Below, piece by piece: positions 45,101 to 55,884 of a DNA stretch of 64,000 nucleotides. This DNA is from Anaeramoeba flamelloides (taxonomy: Eukaryota > Metamonada > Anaeramoebidae). Location of the stretch: contig JANTQA010000023.1 in assembly GCA_027625915.1 (NCBI GenBank), positions 11,594,001 to 11,658,000 on the forward strand. Reading direction: 5' to 3'. The notes beneath the pieces are model-generated. The model worked only from the letters and a program-made list of their open reading frames with translations, did not search any database and was not told where the DNA came from. The position numbers were made by a program, and so were the translations under genes. Every line of letters begins with the position of its first letter. The stretch's first letter is position 1.

Positions 45101-47484
45101 TTTTTCAAAAAAAAAGAAAAAGAAAAAGAAAAAATCAATTTGCAAAAAAAAAAATTTAAAGAAAAATTTTAAGAAAATTAGAAAAAATGCTTTTGATCTA
45201 AAAATTGAAAAATTTCTTTTGATAAGAATATGTGATAAAAACCCCACATAACCGCTTCCAATAACATTATAAAGTGAACCAAAATGTTTGAAAAATAGTT
45301 TAAATTAGTGATGATACAAACACTACAAAATACTTGATTCTAAATTATTTATAAAATAGAACCTTAATAGGGTTACTTTTAACAAAAAATGACAAAAAAA
45401 GTATCAATTTGCATGTTTTAAACTTTAAAACGTATTTTACCATGAGTTTATTTTTTCTAAATTTTCTGTTGAAATAATCCAATAATTTTCAAAATGATGA
45501 TACCATTAATATACTAATTATTTTTTCAAGTTTACTAATCATCTATTTCAAAAAATAATGGCAAAAAACAATTTATGTCACTCTTGAGTGGTTTAACAAA
45601 GTTACAACGTTTTTTTTTTTTTTTTACTTGGTTTAATTGAAATTTTAGTTTTTGCTTTTTCAACAAGATTAGTAAAGGCAAATCAAATTCAATATGATTT
45701 AAAATAATTATTTTTTAAAATGCAAGAAAGTAAATTAAGAATAATTATTTGAAAGAATTTGAAAAAAGATTTAATTATTTTTAAGGGTTAATTTTTATTT
45801 ATTTATAAAGTTATCTTTCATTTTCTTATTTATATTTTAAAATTTATTTCAAAATGACAAAAAACATTAAAGTTTTTGAAGTGTATCTAAGTTGAAAGAA
45901 GAAAAAAAATATAAACTATTTTGAGAAAAAATATAATTTTTTTTTGAATTTAACAAAAAAATACATTGCCAAATAATTAATTCAAAAAAAAAAAATTTTT
46001 TTTTTTATTATAAATTTACAAACCAATTCTAACTGAATCAAATAAATTTAACATAAAAATTAATACAAAACATGAAAATATCACTGAATTATTAATTTAC
46101 TAAAAGAAAATTATAAATAATATTTAATTTTTGAAAAGCATAGTGATAAATTCAAAAAAATTTTTCGTTCAATTCCCATTTTTTTTAAATTCGAGAACTT
46201 TACTTTCAAAACAGTTTATAACAAAGAATATTTTAAAGATCAACTAAATTTACAAAGTTTATTTGCATTCAAACCAATAGTAGTCTTTATATATTACTGT
46301 ATAAAAAAATTTAAAAAATGGTAAAATGAAGTTAATTTTAAGAACATTTATCTGAACATATCAGTATAAAAAATCAAAAATCAAAAATCAAAAACCAAAA
46401 ACCAAAAACCAAAAACCAAAAACCAAAAAACCAAAAAACCAAAAAACCAAAAAACCAAGCACGCTAATGTTAATAATTATTTATTTTCTCATCACTATTC
46501 TAATTTTTTTTTTATAATATCAAAACAATTACAAAGTTTTGTTTGCATTTAAACGACAAAATCATTCTTGAAGTTTTGATTGGATCGTATTTGGATCTAC
46601 TTGAGGATGATGAAGATGAAGTTCGCGCTATTGGAAGTCAAAAACTTTTTGATTTCTGTGAATTAATAAAATCAAACCCAAAGGTCATTACGGAAAAGAT
46701 CATACCAAAAATAGAAAATTTATCAACTGATTCATGCGATTTTGTAAAATCGTCCTTAGCTGTATCCATTGTGAGACTTTCAACTCTAATTGGTAAAGAA
46801 GAGACCCTCGAAAAGCTTCTTTCACATCAATTAGTCTTATTAAGTGAAGAAAGCGCCAAGATCAATTTGCCCTTAATTCAAAATTTGCACTATGTAAGTG
46901 AGGTTGTTGGTATTGAACCATTGATCAATGAAGTTTTATCCTCAATCAACCGATTATCGTCTGACAATGATTGGAGAAATAGAGTCGCAACGATCAAATG
47001 CATTCCATCGCTTGCCAAGCAATTTGGCGTCGAATCTTTCAACGAGCATTTACTTGATCTTTCCTTCTCGTGGTTTACCGATATTGTTCATTCAGTCCGA
47101 GAGGAGGCGACTTCAATGGCCACAGAACTAACACAACTGTTTGGAAGCAAGTGGTCAAATCAATTTGTTATCCCAAAGATCATCCAACTTTCAAACCACC
47201 AAAACCATTTATTCAGACAAATCTCAATTTACACATTCATCAAGCTTGCGCCCATCATTGGTTCTGATTATTTAAATAATGATGTGATTGAAACAATAAT
47301 TCAACTTAGCCAAGATCCCGTTCCAAACATTAAAATATATCTTGTAAATTCCTTTGTTCAACTTTCAAAGTATGTAGAGCAAGATTCTGTAAAGCAATTC
47401 AAAAATATTTTAACACAATTATTAGAAGACGTCGACCAAGATGTTAAATATTTCGCAGAGCAAATCACAAAAGAAATTGATTAA
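42104..47484 (+). CDS. PP2A 65-kDa scaffold/regulatory subunit A (HEAT repeats), five exons
   Basis: Exons are 42104-42257, 42476-42621, 42925-43173, 43323-43562 and 46537-47484 (phases 1, 0, 0, 0), giving 578 aa against 589 in human PPP2R1A. The spliced protein aligns along its whole length. Landmarks are GEKRTRNELIPFL in HEAT 1, VGGSDYI in HEAT 2, WFSQRYTACGM in HEAT 4, DKSWRIRHK in HEAT 6, DNDWRNRVA in HEAT 11 and DQDVKYFAEQ near the end. The alignment across intron 4 needs no gap, which supports the 2974-bp intron 43563-46536. The other introns are 149-303 bp. The subunit holds the PP2A catalytic and B subunits together. The ATG at 42104 is preferred; an upstream TTG frame only adds four residues. 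The sequence is quite divergent, which suggests a fast-evolving lineage. Confidence 0.9.
44606..45480 (+). repeat. Tc1-like family T copy 4, inside PP2A-A intron 4
   Basis: It begins AAACTCCATTTCAAAAATTG and carries an internal inverted version (TTTTTGAAATGTGACTTACA) near 44804. It matches the minus-strand copy near 52600-53215 over most of its length, for example CTGAAATAATAAATTG near the end and TTAGAAAAAATG further in. No readable transposase remains. It accounts for roughly a third of the oversized intron. Confidence 0.6.
46371..46458 (+). repeat. Minisatellite of TCAAAAA/CCAAAAA units
   Basis: Tandem 6-8-bp units grade from TCAAAAA through CCAAAAA to CCAAAAAA. The tract lies near the 3' end of PP2A-A intron 4, about 80 bp before the acceptor. 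Confidence 0.9.
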
Positions 47485-47923
47485 AATTAATTTACTATTT
47501 ATTAAAAAATTAGAATAATAATAACAACCAAATAATAATAATAATAATAATAATTAGAATAATAATAATAATATTAATAATAATAATAACAATAATTTTT
47601 TATATAAATAATTATAAATGTGTTTTATTATTTATATTATACAGTTATTTTAAAAAAGTGAACATTTTAAAACTTTCAATGAAATATTCAAAATTACAAG
47701 TATTATCTAAATTTCTTGTTTAAATATGTTATTGAAAATTTTTTATTAAAAATATTTCAATTCTAAAAAAATTAGTATTTTTTTTTTTTATTTAAAAGGT
47801 TAAAATTGGATTTTTTAAGATTAGTTTTCATTAATATAATATTTAAATAAAATGTTTTTAGAAGAAAATATTTGGATTGAAATTTTTAATAAATTTTTTT
47901 TGTTTGTTTTTGTTTTAGGTTAG
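47485..47923. other. Downstream region of PP2A-A with AAT microsatellite
   Basis: An imperfect (AAT)n tract spans about 47515-47595, directly after the stop codon. Nothing else is recognised. Confidence 0.6.
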
Positions 47924-48325
47924 TACAGCTATTCCAAGGCTATCGTGAAATTTTTTCAATATCAAATTTTGATGTTGATATAGATTTTTAAATCGAAGAA
48001 TATAAGAATAAGAAAGCTTATATTGAAAATATTTTTTCATTAATGGGTTGATATGAAAAATATTCTTCTAATGTGATCGAAAAATAAATTAATTTTTTAG
48101 AGGGTATTTTATGTCGTTCCTTAATGAATTTTTGATGTTTAGAGTCATTTTGGGTTCCTGAAAATTAATTTTTTGAATATCAGAAAAAATGCTTGAATAT
48201 TGGATCATTAGGAATTTTTTTTTCAATATGAGCTTTGTTATTCTTATATTCTTAGATTTAAAAATCAATATCAACATTAAAATTTGATATTGAAAAAATT
48301 TCACGATAGCTTTGGATAGACTGTA
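47924..48325. mobile_element. 402-bp MITE with about 100-bp TIRs (family M5)
   Basis: The left end starts TACAGCTATTCCAAGGCTAT and runs through CGTGAAATTTTTTCAATATC. The right end is its reverse complement, finishing GATAGCTTTGGATAGACTGTA. TA lies at both termini, and CAG-starting ends fit Tc1/mariner. The minus-strand open frame inside is a product of the palindrome, not a gene. Confidence 0.85.
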
Positions 48326-50770
48326 AGTACATTTTACAAATTTTTGGTGCCAAGGTTTATTCGAAACTGAATGATTCAAATCATTTCTTTAACTAAAAAC
48401 ATGAATATTTTATTAAATATAAGAGTTTCAGATATCAGAGTATAATATATTTACATATCAATTAAAAAATCGAAATCAATTTTAATGGAAAAAATGATAG
48501 CAAAAAAATAAAAAAAGAATCCTTTATTTATTGATATTATCTCTTGAATTTGATATAATTTATTCTACTTTAATTTGGTTTATTTTTAATTCTATCAGGT
48601 AAAAAACTCTTTTTTTGGAATATTTTTGAGAAACAAATTACTTGTACTTTCTAAAGAATTATCCAAAATGAATTTTAAAATCCTATTTTGATTTAAATTC
48701 ATTTTGGATTGGATTTGAGAAAATTAAAAGAAAGATTTTTTCAAACTCCTCTAAAGAAATCTAGATTTATTGGATTAAATTTGTTTTATTTGAAAATTAT
48801 TTATTTTTGATCAATTTGAAAAAACTCAAAATAATTATGAATATTACCTAAAAAATTTGATCACTATATTTTTCTATTCTTTGAGTTGAATTTTTTGAAA
48901 TGATTTTTTGATTTCGAGAATTCAATACCATTTCTTATAATCTTTTAAACAGTATTCTTTGTTATGACTTATTTTAGTAAAAATATTTGACATTAGAATT
49001 GTGAAAATAAATTTGTAAAAACTGTTTTTGGTTAAACAATTAAATAAATAGTAATAAGACTTGAAAATAGAAGTCAATTCTAGCTTATGTACATTTAATT
49101 TTCAAAGAAATATCTTCAAAAATATACTTTGATCCTATTTTTTTTTTTTTTTTCATTATTGATTCAAACAAATTTATCAGGAGACGTGATCTTTCTTGTT
49201 TGGTCTTAAAATATAAAAGATTTGTTAAGAATGTACACCATCTAGGGTCTATTTTAATGGTTTATTCTTTGATTAATTTCAAGCATTCCCTCAATTCATG
49301 GTAAATCATTTCTTGATTTAAAAAAAAAATTAATAATAACATAAACTAGAAAAAAATAACAAATGAAATGAATCGATGTCGATTAAAAATTTGCGGTTTA
49401 TTTTTCCTCTATTTGGAATTAATTTGTTATATTTATAAAGAAAAGAATGGTTATGTGAGTTTCTTCTCTTTAAAGTTATGATCATTAAAACAGGGATGGT
49501 TTTTTTTACCTCAAAATGTTTTCCTACAATTTTCAATTTTTAGTGTTTCTTCATTAGGTAATACTTTATCTTGTATTGGAAATGTTTCAAAACTAAAGCA
49601 ATATTTAAAGAGGTGATTTGTTATAGCTGTTGCTGGGTGTGATTTTTGGAGATCATTTGTATTGTCTCTTTTAGAAAATTTCATTTCTCTTGATTTTTTT
49701 AATATGTCAAAAATTACTTTGATTTTTAAAAAGTTTTTAATTTGACAAATAAATTTAAAATTGAATTTTAGTTAGATAAAATACTCAAAATGAATTCTAC
49801 TTTGATGAAATTGAATTAGTATATAAAAAAAGAATTATTTCATATTTCTAAGAATACTTATTATTGGATATTTTTTTAGATTGTAGTATGGGATTATTTT
49901 TACAATATAACACCTTTATTTAATATTTTGAAGATCTGATAGATCTGGGATTTTTCTTCTTATAATTCTAGTAGTATTTGGGATAATAAAATCAAATATA
50001 GAATTTTATCAAAATTGGTTCATTATTAAAGAATTTCCAAAAAAATCGAGGTGGTTTCAATAGAATTAAGTAATATATTTGTATTTCAATCAAATAATTA
50101 TCCAATACATATGCTTTTATATTCAAATTAATGTTTTGAGAATTCAAATATTAAGATATGCTAGATCAGAAAGTAATTTTATTCAATTTCCAATGGGTCA
50201 TCTACACAAGTGTAAAAATTAATGTTATAAAAAATAGATTTTTTAGAATTTTAAACATAATGTAAAAGTTCCATGCATTTATCCAAAAATTTGTAAAAGT
50301 AAATATAATATCTGATTTGATTAATAGACTAATAATAATTTGAATCAAAAAGTCGTTTGAAGAAAAATAATTTTTCAATTTTTTTAAAAAAATCTTTTAT
50401 CAAACAAAGTATTGGTAACTCCCAAACGATTTTATCAAAAAATCCCTTTAAGCTCAAAAATCAAAAATTATATTTTGTTGCCAAAATTTGGATAAATTCA
50501 TGCAACTCTTTAATTATCTCTGAAATTGTAAAAACTCTATTTAATATTACATTCCATAATTAAACCTGTATATTTCCTGAAACATAAGATAAATACAATA
50601 AAAGATCTGTATATCCATACATTTAATACATTAATTCTTGACAAATGAAGTCAAAATTTTTCTAATGTTACCAATTTAGAATTCTTTTGTAATGGTTCCA
50701 AAATAAAAAAAAAATTGGATCTTATAAATGAAAATTTTTTATTCATTCATAAATCTGGAGATTAATGGAT
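48326..50770. other. AT-rich spacer
   Basis: No gene is assigned. Frames at 49330-49536 (minus) and 50357-50563 (plus) are open for 68 codons but carry no recognisable motif. The latter lies just before the LINE fragment and could be related to it. Confidence 0.4.
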
Positions 50771-51720
50771 AACACTTAATTACCAACCAATTCCAATTGT
50801 TAAAACTCACCCAAGATTTATTCTTGAATTTTTAGATTCAAGAATCCAATCTCTTTGGGATTTAATTTCAAAAAATCAATTTGAATTTAAAAAAAAAATA
50901 GAAAGCAGAATTGTTGTTTTAATTTTTTTGAATCAAAATCAAAAATGAAAAATAAATTTAATAAAGAATATCTTTATATTGTTCCAATAATTATTTAACA
51001 ATTACATATTCACTTATTTATTATTCAATTAAAAAATTAATAAAAAATGAAATTATTGTAAAATATCTATTAGCTTATTATTCAAAAGAAGTAAATGGAG
51101 TTTATCGGGGACATACATTATCTACTATATTATATAGATTTGTTACCCATTTTCTCTCAGAAAAGCAAATCTCTCTCAATACACGTCCAAAGTTATATAG
51201 ATGATCGAATTTAACTTATGAACTGAGCATTAATAGAAATCAATTTACAATTACAAAAAATATATAAAATAATGTCAGATTTTGGAATAAATCCAAATAA
51301 TGAGAAAAGAAAAAAATTTAATTACAAAGGTAATTTTATATCTTGGTATTTCACTTGAGAAGAAAACTCATTTAAATTTTAAATATAATAAAGTTAAAAC
51401 CAATTTCAAAAAATTAATCAATTTCTTAAATCAAAAAAAATTTTTTTAATAGATTAAAAAGTCAGTTTTTTAAAGTTATCTATATACATAGTCAACTCTT
51501 TTATGGTTAGGAAATATTCTATTTGACAAAAATCGATTTTTAAGATATTTGTACTTGAATAAATAAAAAATTTTTATTAATCAACCCACACTCTCCTAGG
51601 ATTATTTATAAAATAGAGTCAAAATCAATCCTGTCAAAATAACAATAATTAAAAGAAGATTTAAGTTTGTTCAAAAATTAAAAATCCTAGGTTTTGATGA
51701 ATTAATTAATTACCCCCCTT
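50771..51720 (+). mobile_element. Degenerate LINE (non-LTR) reverse transcriptase
   Basis: Although the reading frame shifts and is interrupted many times, the RT blocks appear in the right order. NYQPIPIVKTHPRF and SRIQSLWDLISKNQFEFKK (50778-50910) correspond to the NWRPI..L.T..K and Is.NQ.GF blocks. NGVYRGHTLSTILYRF (near 51094) corresponds to the GvpQGs.LSp.Lf block. YIDD (51194-51205) is the catalytic motif. SDFGINPNNEK follows, and YLGISLEKK (near 51338) is the thumb motif typical of LINEs. No endonuclease, 5' end or poly-A tail can be placed. This is an old, inactive copy. Confidence 0.75.
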
Positions 51721-51914
51721 TTAGAAAAAAAAGAATTCGAAAATAATAATTGGTATTCCAAAAATTTAAAATAACTTGAAAATGAACTAGAAAATTTCAG
51801 AATTAAAAATTAGAAAATATTCCAAGTTGGAAATGTAGTTAGGAACTTGACGACACTCCTCAAAAATATCAAAAAAAAAATCCAAATAAATAGATCCATA
51901 AATTGATAGACATG

Positions 51915-52110
51915 TGGTAAAGTACCGTCAAGTGTCATAGAGTGCCCAGTTTTTCTATTTTTCAAAATAATGGAATGAAATCTTTGATTTTACTGGATTT
52001 TTTTGAATTCTGGAAAAGCTAACTTTGTTTTTTTTTTTTTTTTTTAATTTCAGAATAAACGGAAAATATTGTAAATTTTCTTTTTATTTCTAAAATTAAA
52101 AAAAAAAAAA
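51915..52110. repeat. Family M3 repeat, copy 2
   Basis: The left edge is GGTAAAGTACCGTCAAGTGT, followed by AGAGTGCCCAG, ATCTTTGATTTTACTGGA and TTTTTGAATTCTGGAAAA. These blocks match the copies at 9425 and 57215. Confidence 0.45.
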
Positions 52111-52389
52111 ACTAAACTACAAGTTATATTCTGACAAGAGTTCAATTTCAATTTTAAAATATGTAAATTTTACAAATTACCTTATCAGATATTCTTATGT
52201 GATGAATAAAAACAAATCAAAATATTGTAAATTATGCAAAAAAAAATAACAATTTAGAAATCATTAAATATTTATACCATTTTCTATGGAATTGACCAAC
52301 CTATGAAAATAATGGTAAAATATGGATATCTGAATTAAACTAAATTAATATATTCAATATATTAAAAAATTTTTATAAAGTATTGAAAA

Positions 52390-53215
52390 AAAATCCCCGA
52401 TAAGATTTTTAATTGTGAATATTAGGAAAATTCTTATGTAATTTCATTTGTTTGAAATCAAATCCTTTTTTAAAAAATCAAAATTTTTTAAATTATAACT
52501 CACCCACTTATTAGAATGATGATTAATGAAATCACATTTGTTCAAAATACCATTCAATCAATCAAAAAACAAGAATAAAAATTATTATTTTCAGAACTTT
52601 ACTAAACCTCTATAAAACATGATGGTTTTATTTGAAAAAGTTGATCCAAACTAGATTTCAAAAATTTTGATTCACTTTCTAATGGTAATGGAAGTTTTTA
52701 TGAGAAATTATCATGTTATTCTTCTCAAAAAAATATTTTCAAATTTTTGGATGAGAATCATTTTTTCTAATTTTGCAAATTTTAGTTTTGCTTTTTAAAA
52801 TTTTTCTTTTTCAAATTTTTATTTATCTTTTTTTTTCCCTTTTTTTTGCAAAAGATCATGTCGAAAAAAAAAAGAGATCTTCGAAAAACCAAATAATCAC
52901 TATGAAAATTGAGAGTATCTAATGTCTTTTGAAATGAATTGAATTATTCATAAAAAATCTTGTTTATAAACTTTTTTTCTGTGAAATTTCAGTAATAAAA
53001 ATCTGTAACTCTCATTTCGAAAATTGTGACTCACTTTTTTTTAGTTTTTGGTTTTATTTTCTTTATTTTTTTAAAAATTGGGTTTTTATATATTTAGACT
53101 GATTTAAAAGAGAAATACAAATCAGATTTAGTTATTAATTGTTCTTGAATACTAAATGGTAATTTTTTTTTTTTTCAATTTATTATTTCAGACGAGTTAT
53201 ACATTTTGAAATGGT
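52390..53215 (-). repeat. Tc1-like family T copy 5 (reverse orientation)
   Basis: Read on the minus strand from 53215 it begins AAACACCATTTCAAAATGTA and matches the copy at 44606 through CTGAAATAATAAATTG, the internal CACAATTTTCGAAATGAG block and TTAGAAAAAATG. The far end (52390-52455) is inverted relative to 53335-53395, so the locus is itself a partial palindrome of about 1 kb. No intact transposase is seen. Confidence 0.6.
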
Positions 53216-53439
53216 GTTTACTTAGGCTATCAAACAATTACTTGAGTTTATCTATAGACATCCTACTTTAATGAACTTTAGATAGGTTTATTAAGAGGAT
53301 CATAAAAAGTTTGATTCTTATAAAAAGGATTTGATTGACAATAAATGAAATTACATACAATTTTCCTAATATTCACAATTAAAAATCTCGTACGGTATTT
53401 TTTTCATGTATGGTATTTTTTTCCCTCCTATATTTTTAA

Positions 53440-53673
53440 TACTGAGAAATTGTAATTTATGTTTGGATTTTTTGTTTGATTTTCCTTTTTGAAATTATAA
53501 TGTTCAACTTTGAATAAAGCATTTTATGAAGTCAAGCGATATGAAATTCTTTAAAATTAGTTGTTCTTCAAAATATTGTTTGTCCTCAACTGTTTGATAA
53601 GAAACAGTTCGAAAATTTATAAAAATGGAAATTGAACAAAAAATTTTTTAAAATTTATTCGAATTTATCAGTA
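53440..53673 (-). mobile_element. M2 MITE, copy 2
   Basis: The 234-bp copy is bounded by TACTGAGAAATTG and GAATTTATCAGTA, in inverse orientation to the copy at 38825. It shares GTTTGATAAGAAACAGTT and GAATAAAGCATTTTATGAA. Confidence 0.8.
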
Positions 53674-53771
53674 TTATCACAAAAAAAGATTCATCATTTT
53701 TATTGGCCCTAGTGTATAATCAACTTATTTTTGCGTCTTTAATTAAATTTTTAAATTTTTATTTAGAAATT

Positions 53772-53882
53772 GGTGAAGTGCCGTAGAGTTTCCTGGAGTG
53801 CCTAAGTTTTTTTTTTTGAGAAATAAAAATAAAATTTATTGAAATTTTCTTTTAATTTCTCAAAATAAAAAAAAACCTAATG
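53772..53882. repeat. Family M3 repeat, copy 3 (short)
   Basis: GGTGAAGTGCCGTAGAG and GGAGTGCC resemble the left edge of copy 2. An inner AAATTTATTG/CTTTTAATTTCTC palindrome matches the one at 57240. The copy is short. Confidence 0.4.
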
Positions 53883-53980
53883 ACAAACATGAGGGGTTAA
53901 TAACCCCTCCCATAAATAAGAAAAAAAAAAAAAAGAATAAAAATTTTTTATGGTGGTTAAAAATAATTTTAATAGTGACA

Positions 53981-54082
53981 TTTGGGAAAAAAAGTGAAAC
54001 ACAATTTTTAATTGGATTTCTTTACATTTCCAGGTTCTGTTAATGTTCCAATTAAATACCATGTTTCACTTTTTTTCCCAAA
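53981..54082. mobile_element. 102-bp mini-palindrome (M4 relative)
   Basis: Ends TTTGGGAAAAAAAGTGAAAC and GTTTCACTTTTTTTCCCAAA are perfect inverted repeats. The inner AATTTTTAATTGG and CCAATTAAATA blocks are like those of M4. Confidence 0.8.
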
Positions 54083-54256
54083 TGGTTAAACTCTTTTCTT
54101 GTAGCTTATTAAAAAAAAAAAATTAAGAAACAAATATATTGTAAGAAGAGAAAGGGGCGTTATGAAATGGAATAAATAATTCAAAGGAAACGAGATTTGA
54201 TAGCTTTTTTTGAAAAAAAACATGGAAACCATTTAAACTCAATCTGCGAACGATCT

Positions 54257-55102
54257 TTAATTATTGATAAAGTCGTTAACAAAAGGGATCCAGTTGTCTG
54301 GTAATGGCATATCCCAAATAGCAATTTTAGTGACTCCACGTTGAGTAACAGCGTCAAAGCGCTCTTTAAGTTCTGTGTCTGTGTATGGCTTATTGGTATT
54401 AGGGTTTACCGTCATTATTCCGACCATAAGGCGATCTTTTCCAAAAATGGAGACATAGCTATCCAAATATTTTGTAAAGACGTCGATGTCGCCCGCGTAT
54501 GTTGACATGCTAATAGCCCAATCGATCTCTGTCTTGCTAATCAATTCAAGGTTCCAGATTTTTGCCCAATTTGCCATATCAACACCAAGAAGCAAATCGT
54601 GTTTGTGTAATTCGGTGGCAAATTTATCGAGAAATGCTGCATAATTGACACCATCTTCGTCAGTTGTGCCAGACGCTGGTTCAAGATCGATCGAGTAACC
54701 TTGGAAACCTTCGCTTAGGGCCGTTTCAACTGCTTGCTTAATAAAAGGATCAGGGTTGATAAATAATTCGCGGCAGTTTTTGAGTTGTTCGTGTGCTGTT
54801 TCACCAAACGTGGAAATCATTGGCATAAGGGTAGGTGTACCATAGGTCTTTAGTGTTTTCATAGCATCAGTTAAGTTGTTTGTAACCAAATATGAGTTTG
54901 ATCCTAAGTTAAATTTCTCAAACGAGACAACTTGCCCTATTGTTTTGAAATTGTCATGGATTTGCTCCAAATGATCCGCAATATCAGTTTTTGTAAACCC
55001 ACATCGTTCTAAGCACATGTAAGGCATAACAATTGAACTTTCGTATCTTAAAAATAAAACAGAAAGAACCAAAAGTATTGATAAAAGTGAAGAAAGTTTC
55101 AT
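54257..55102 (-). CDS. Secreted GH18 (chitinase-like) TIM-barrel protein
   Basis: This intronless 281-aa product starts at the ATG at 55102. The first 22 or so residues (MKLSSLLSILLVLSVLFL) form a classic signal peptide, so the protein should be secreted or lysosomal. The body reads as a TIM barrel: PTLMPMISTFG for an early strand, then GFQGYSIDLEPASG at about 132-145, and late strands DRLMVGIMTVNP and KIAIWDMPLP. The middle motif lies where GH18 enzymes have DGxDxDxE. Asp139 and Glu141 are present but the first Asp is replaced, so the site is degenerate though it keeps the acid/base Glu. A chitinase, an endo-N-acetylglucosaminidase-like enzyme or a non-catalytic GH18 relative are all possible. 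Two nearby Cys (30 and 34) might form a disulphide. Confidence 0.65.
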   Translation of the reverse strand: MKLSSLLSILLVLSVLFLRYESSIVMPYMCLERCGFTKTDIADHLEQIHDNFKTIGQVVSFEKFNLGSNSYLVTNNLTDAMKTLKTYGTPTLMPMISTFGETAHEQLKNCRELFINPDPFIKQAVETALSEGFQGYSIDLEPASGTTDEDGVNYAAFLDKFATELHKHDLLLGVDMANWAKIWNLELISKTEIDWAISMSTYAGDIDVFTKYLDSYVSIFGKDRLMVGIMTVNPNTNKPYTDTELKERFDAVTQRGVTKIAIWDMPLPDNWIPFVNDFINN

Positions 55103-55397
55103 TTTGGAAGGATGAAATAAAAGAAGAAAAATGACAATTAAAAAAATCGAAAAATATTTATTTTTGTGTCAATTGTCTCTGTTTTCCAGAAGTTTTACTG
55201 TCTGAAAATTTATTTTGATTGCTTTTGATTAGGTTAAAAAAAATCAGTTGAACAAGTTTTGAGATTCTCAATGTTCCTTTGTTTTTTTTCTATTTTTGAA
55301 GTTGTGTTTCTAATAACTTCAATAAACACCATGTGGCATTCTTCCCTTATATTTAGTCTCTTGGTTTTCTTTTTTGAGTCTGTAATTTATTGAGTGT

Positions 55398-55631
55398 TAC
55401 TGATAAATTCGAATAAATTTTAAAAAAATTTTTACTTCAATTTCCATTTTTATAAATTTTCGAACTGTTTCTTATCAAACAGTCCACTACAAAGAATATT
55501 TTGTAGAACAACTAATTCTACAGAATTTCTTAACAGTTTACTTCATATAATGCTTTATTCCAAGCTTGATCATAAAAATTTCAAAAAAGAAAAGAAATAA
55601 AAATTTCCAAACCTTATTTTAATTTATCAGT
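55398..55631 (+). mobile_element. M2 MITE, copy 3
   Basis: The 234-bp copy runs from TACTGATAAATTCG to ATTTATCAGTT, in the same orientation as 38825. It shares AACTGTTTCTTATCAAACAG and TCATATAATGCTTTATTC. Confidence 0.8.
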
Positions 55632-55656
55632 TCTTCTGTTAAAGGGAAAAATTTTT

Positions 55657-55884
55657 TTATCTGGTGACATTTTGTATATTTTCGATAAGCAGTACATTAA
55701 CAGGGATTAGACAGGTAAGTTTAACTCTTCCAATTATCACTTTAAGGACTACGTTTTTAGGTAAAAACAGTGAAATAATGTCTAAAATCACACTTGGATA
55801 AGTTATGAAATCCAAGTAATATTTGACCAAAGAGAATTTCTTTTCGAAAAAATCTAAAATTTTCACAATTTCAACAATTTTCAC
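55657..55884 (-). CDS. Unrecognised 75-codon frame in a palindrome arm
   Basis: The frame MKIVEIVKILDFFEKKFSLV, then KYYLDFITYPSVILDIISLF and LPKNVVLKVIIGRVKL, reads as plausible protein. The inverted arm at about 56660-56830 encodes a recognisably related but interrupted version starting MEIVKIF. Similarity at protein level on both sides of a palindrome suggests duplicated coding sequence. The family is unknown, and it may be only part of a longer gene. Confidence 0.3.
   Translation of the reverse strand: MKIVEIVKILDFFEKKFSLVKYYLDFITYPSVILDIISLFLPKNVVLKVIIGRVKLTCLIPVNVLLIENIQNVTR

Noticed and set aside
46371-46458. CCAAAAA tandem array considered as a telomeric repeat or CRISPR-like array
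   Set aside because: Units are contiguous and grade into each other with no spacers, and the tract is inside an intron; an ordinary minisatellite.
48089-48379. 96-codon minus-strand frame
   Set aside because: It lies almost wholly in the M5 palindromic MITE; its openness follows from the repeat.
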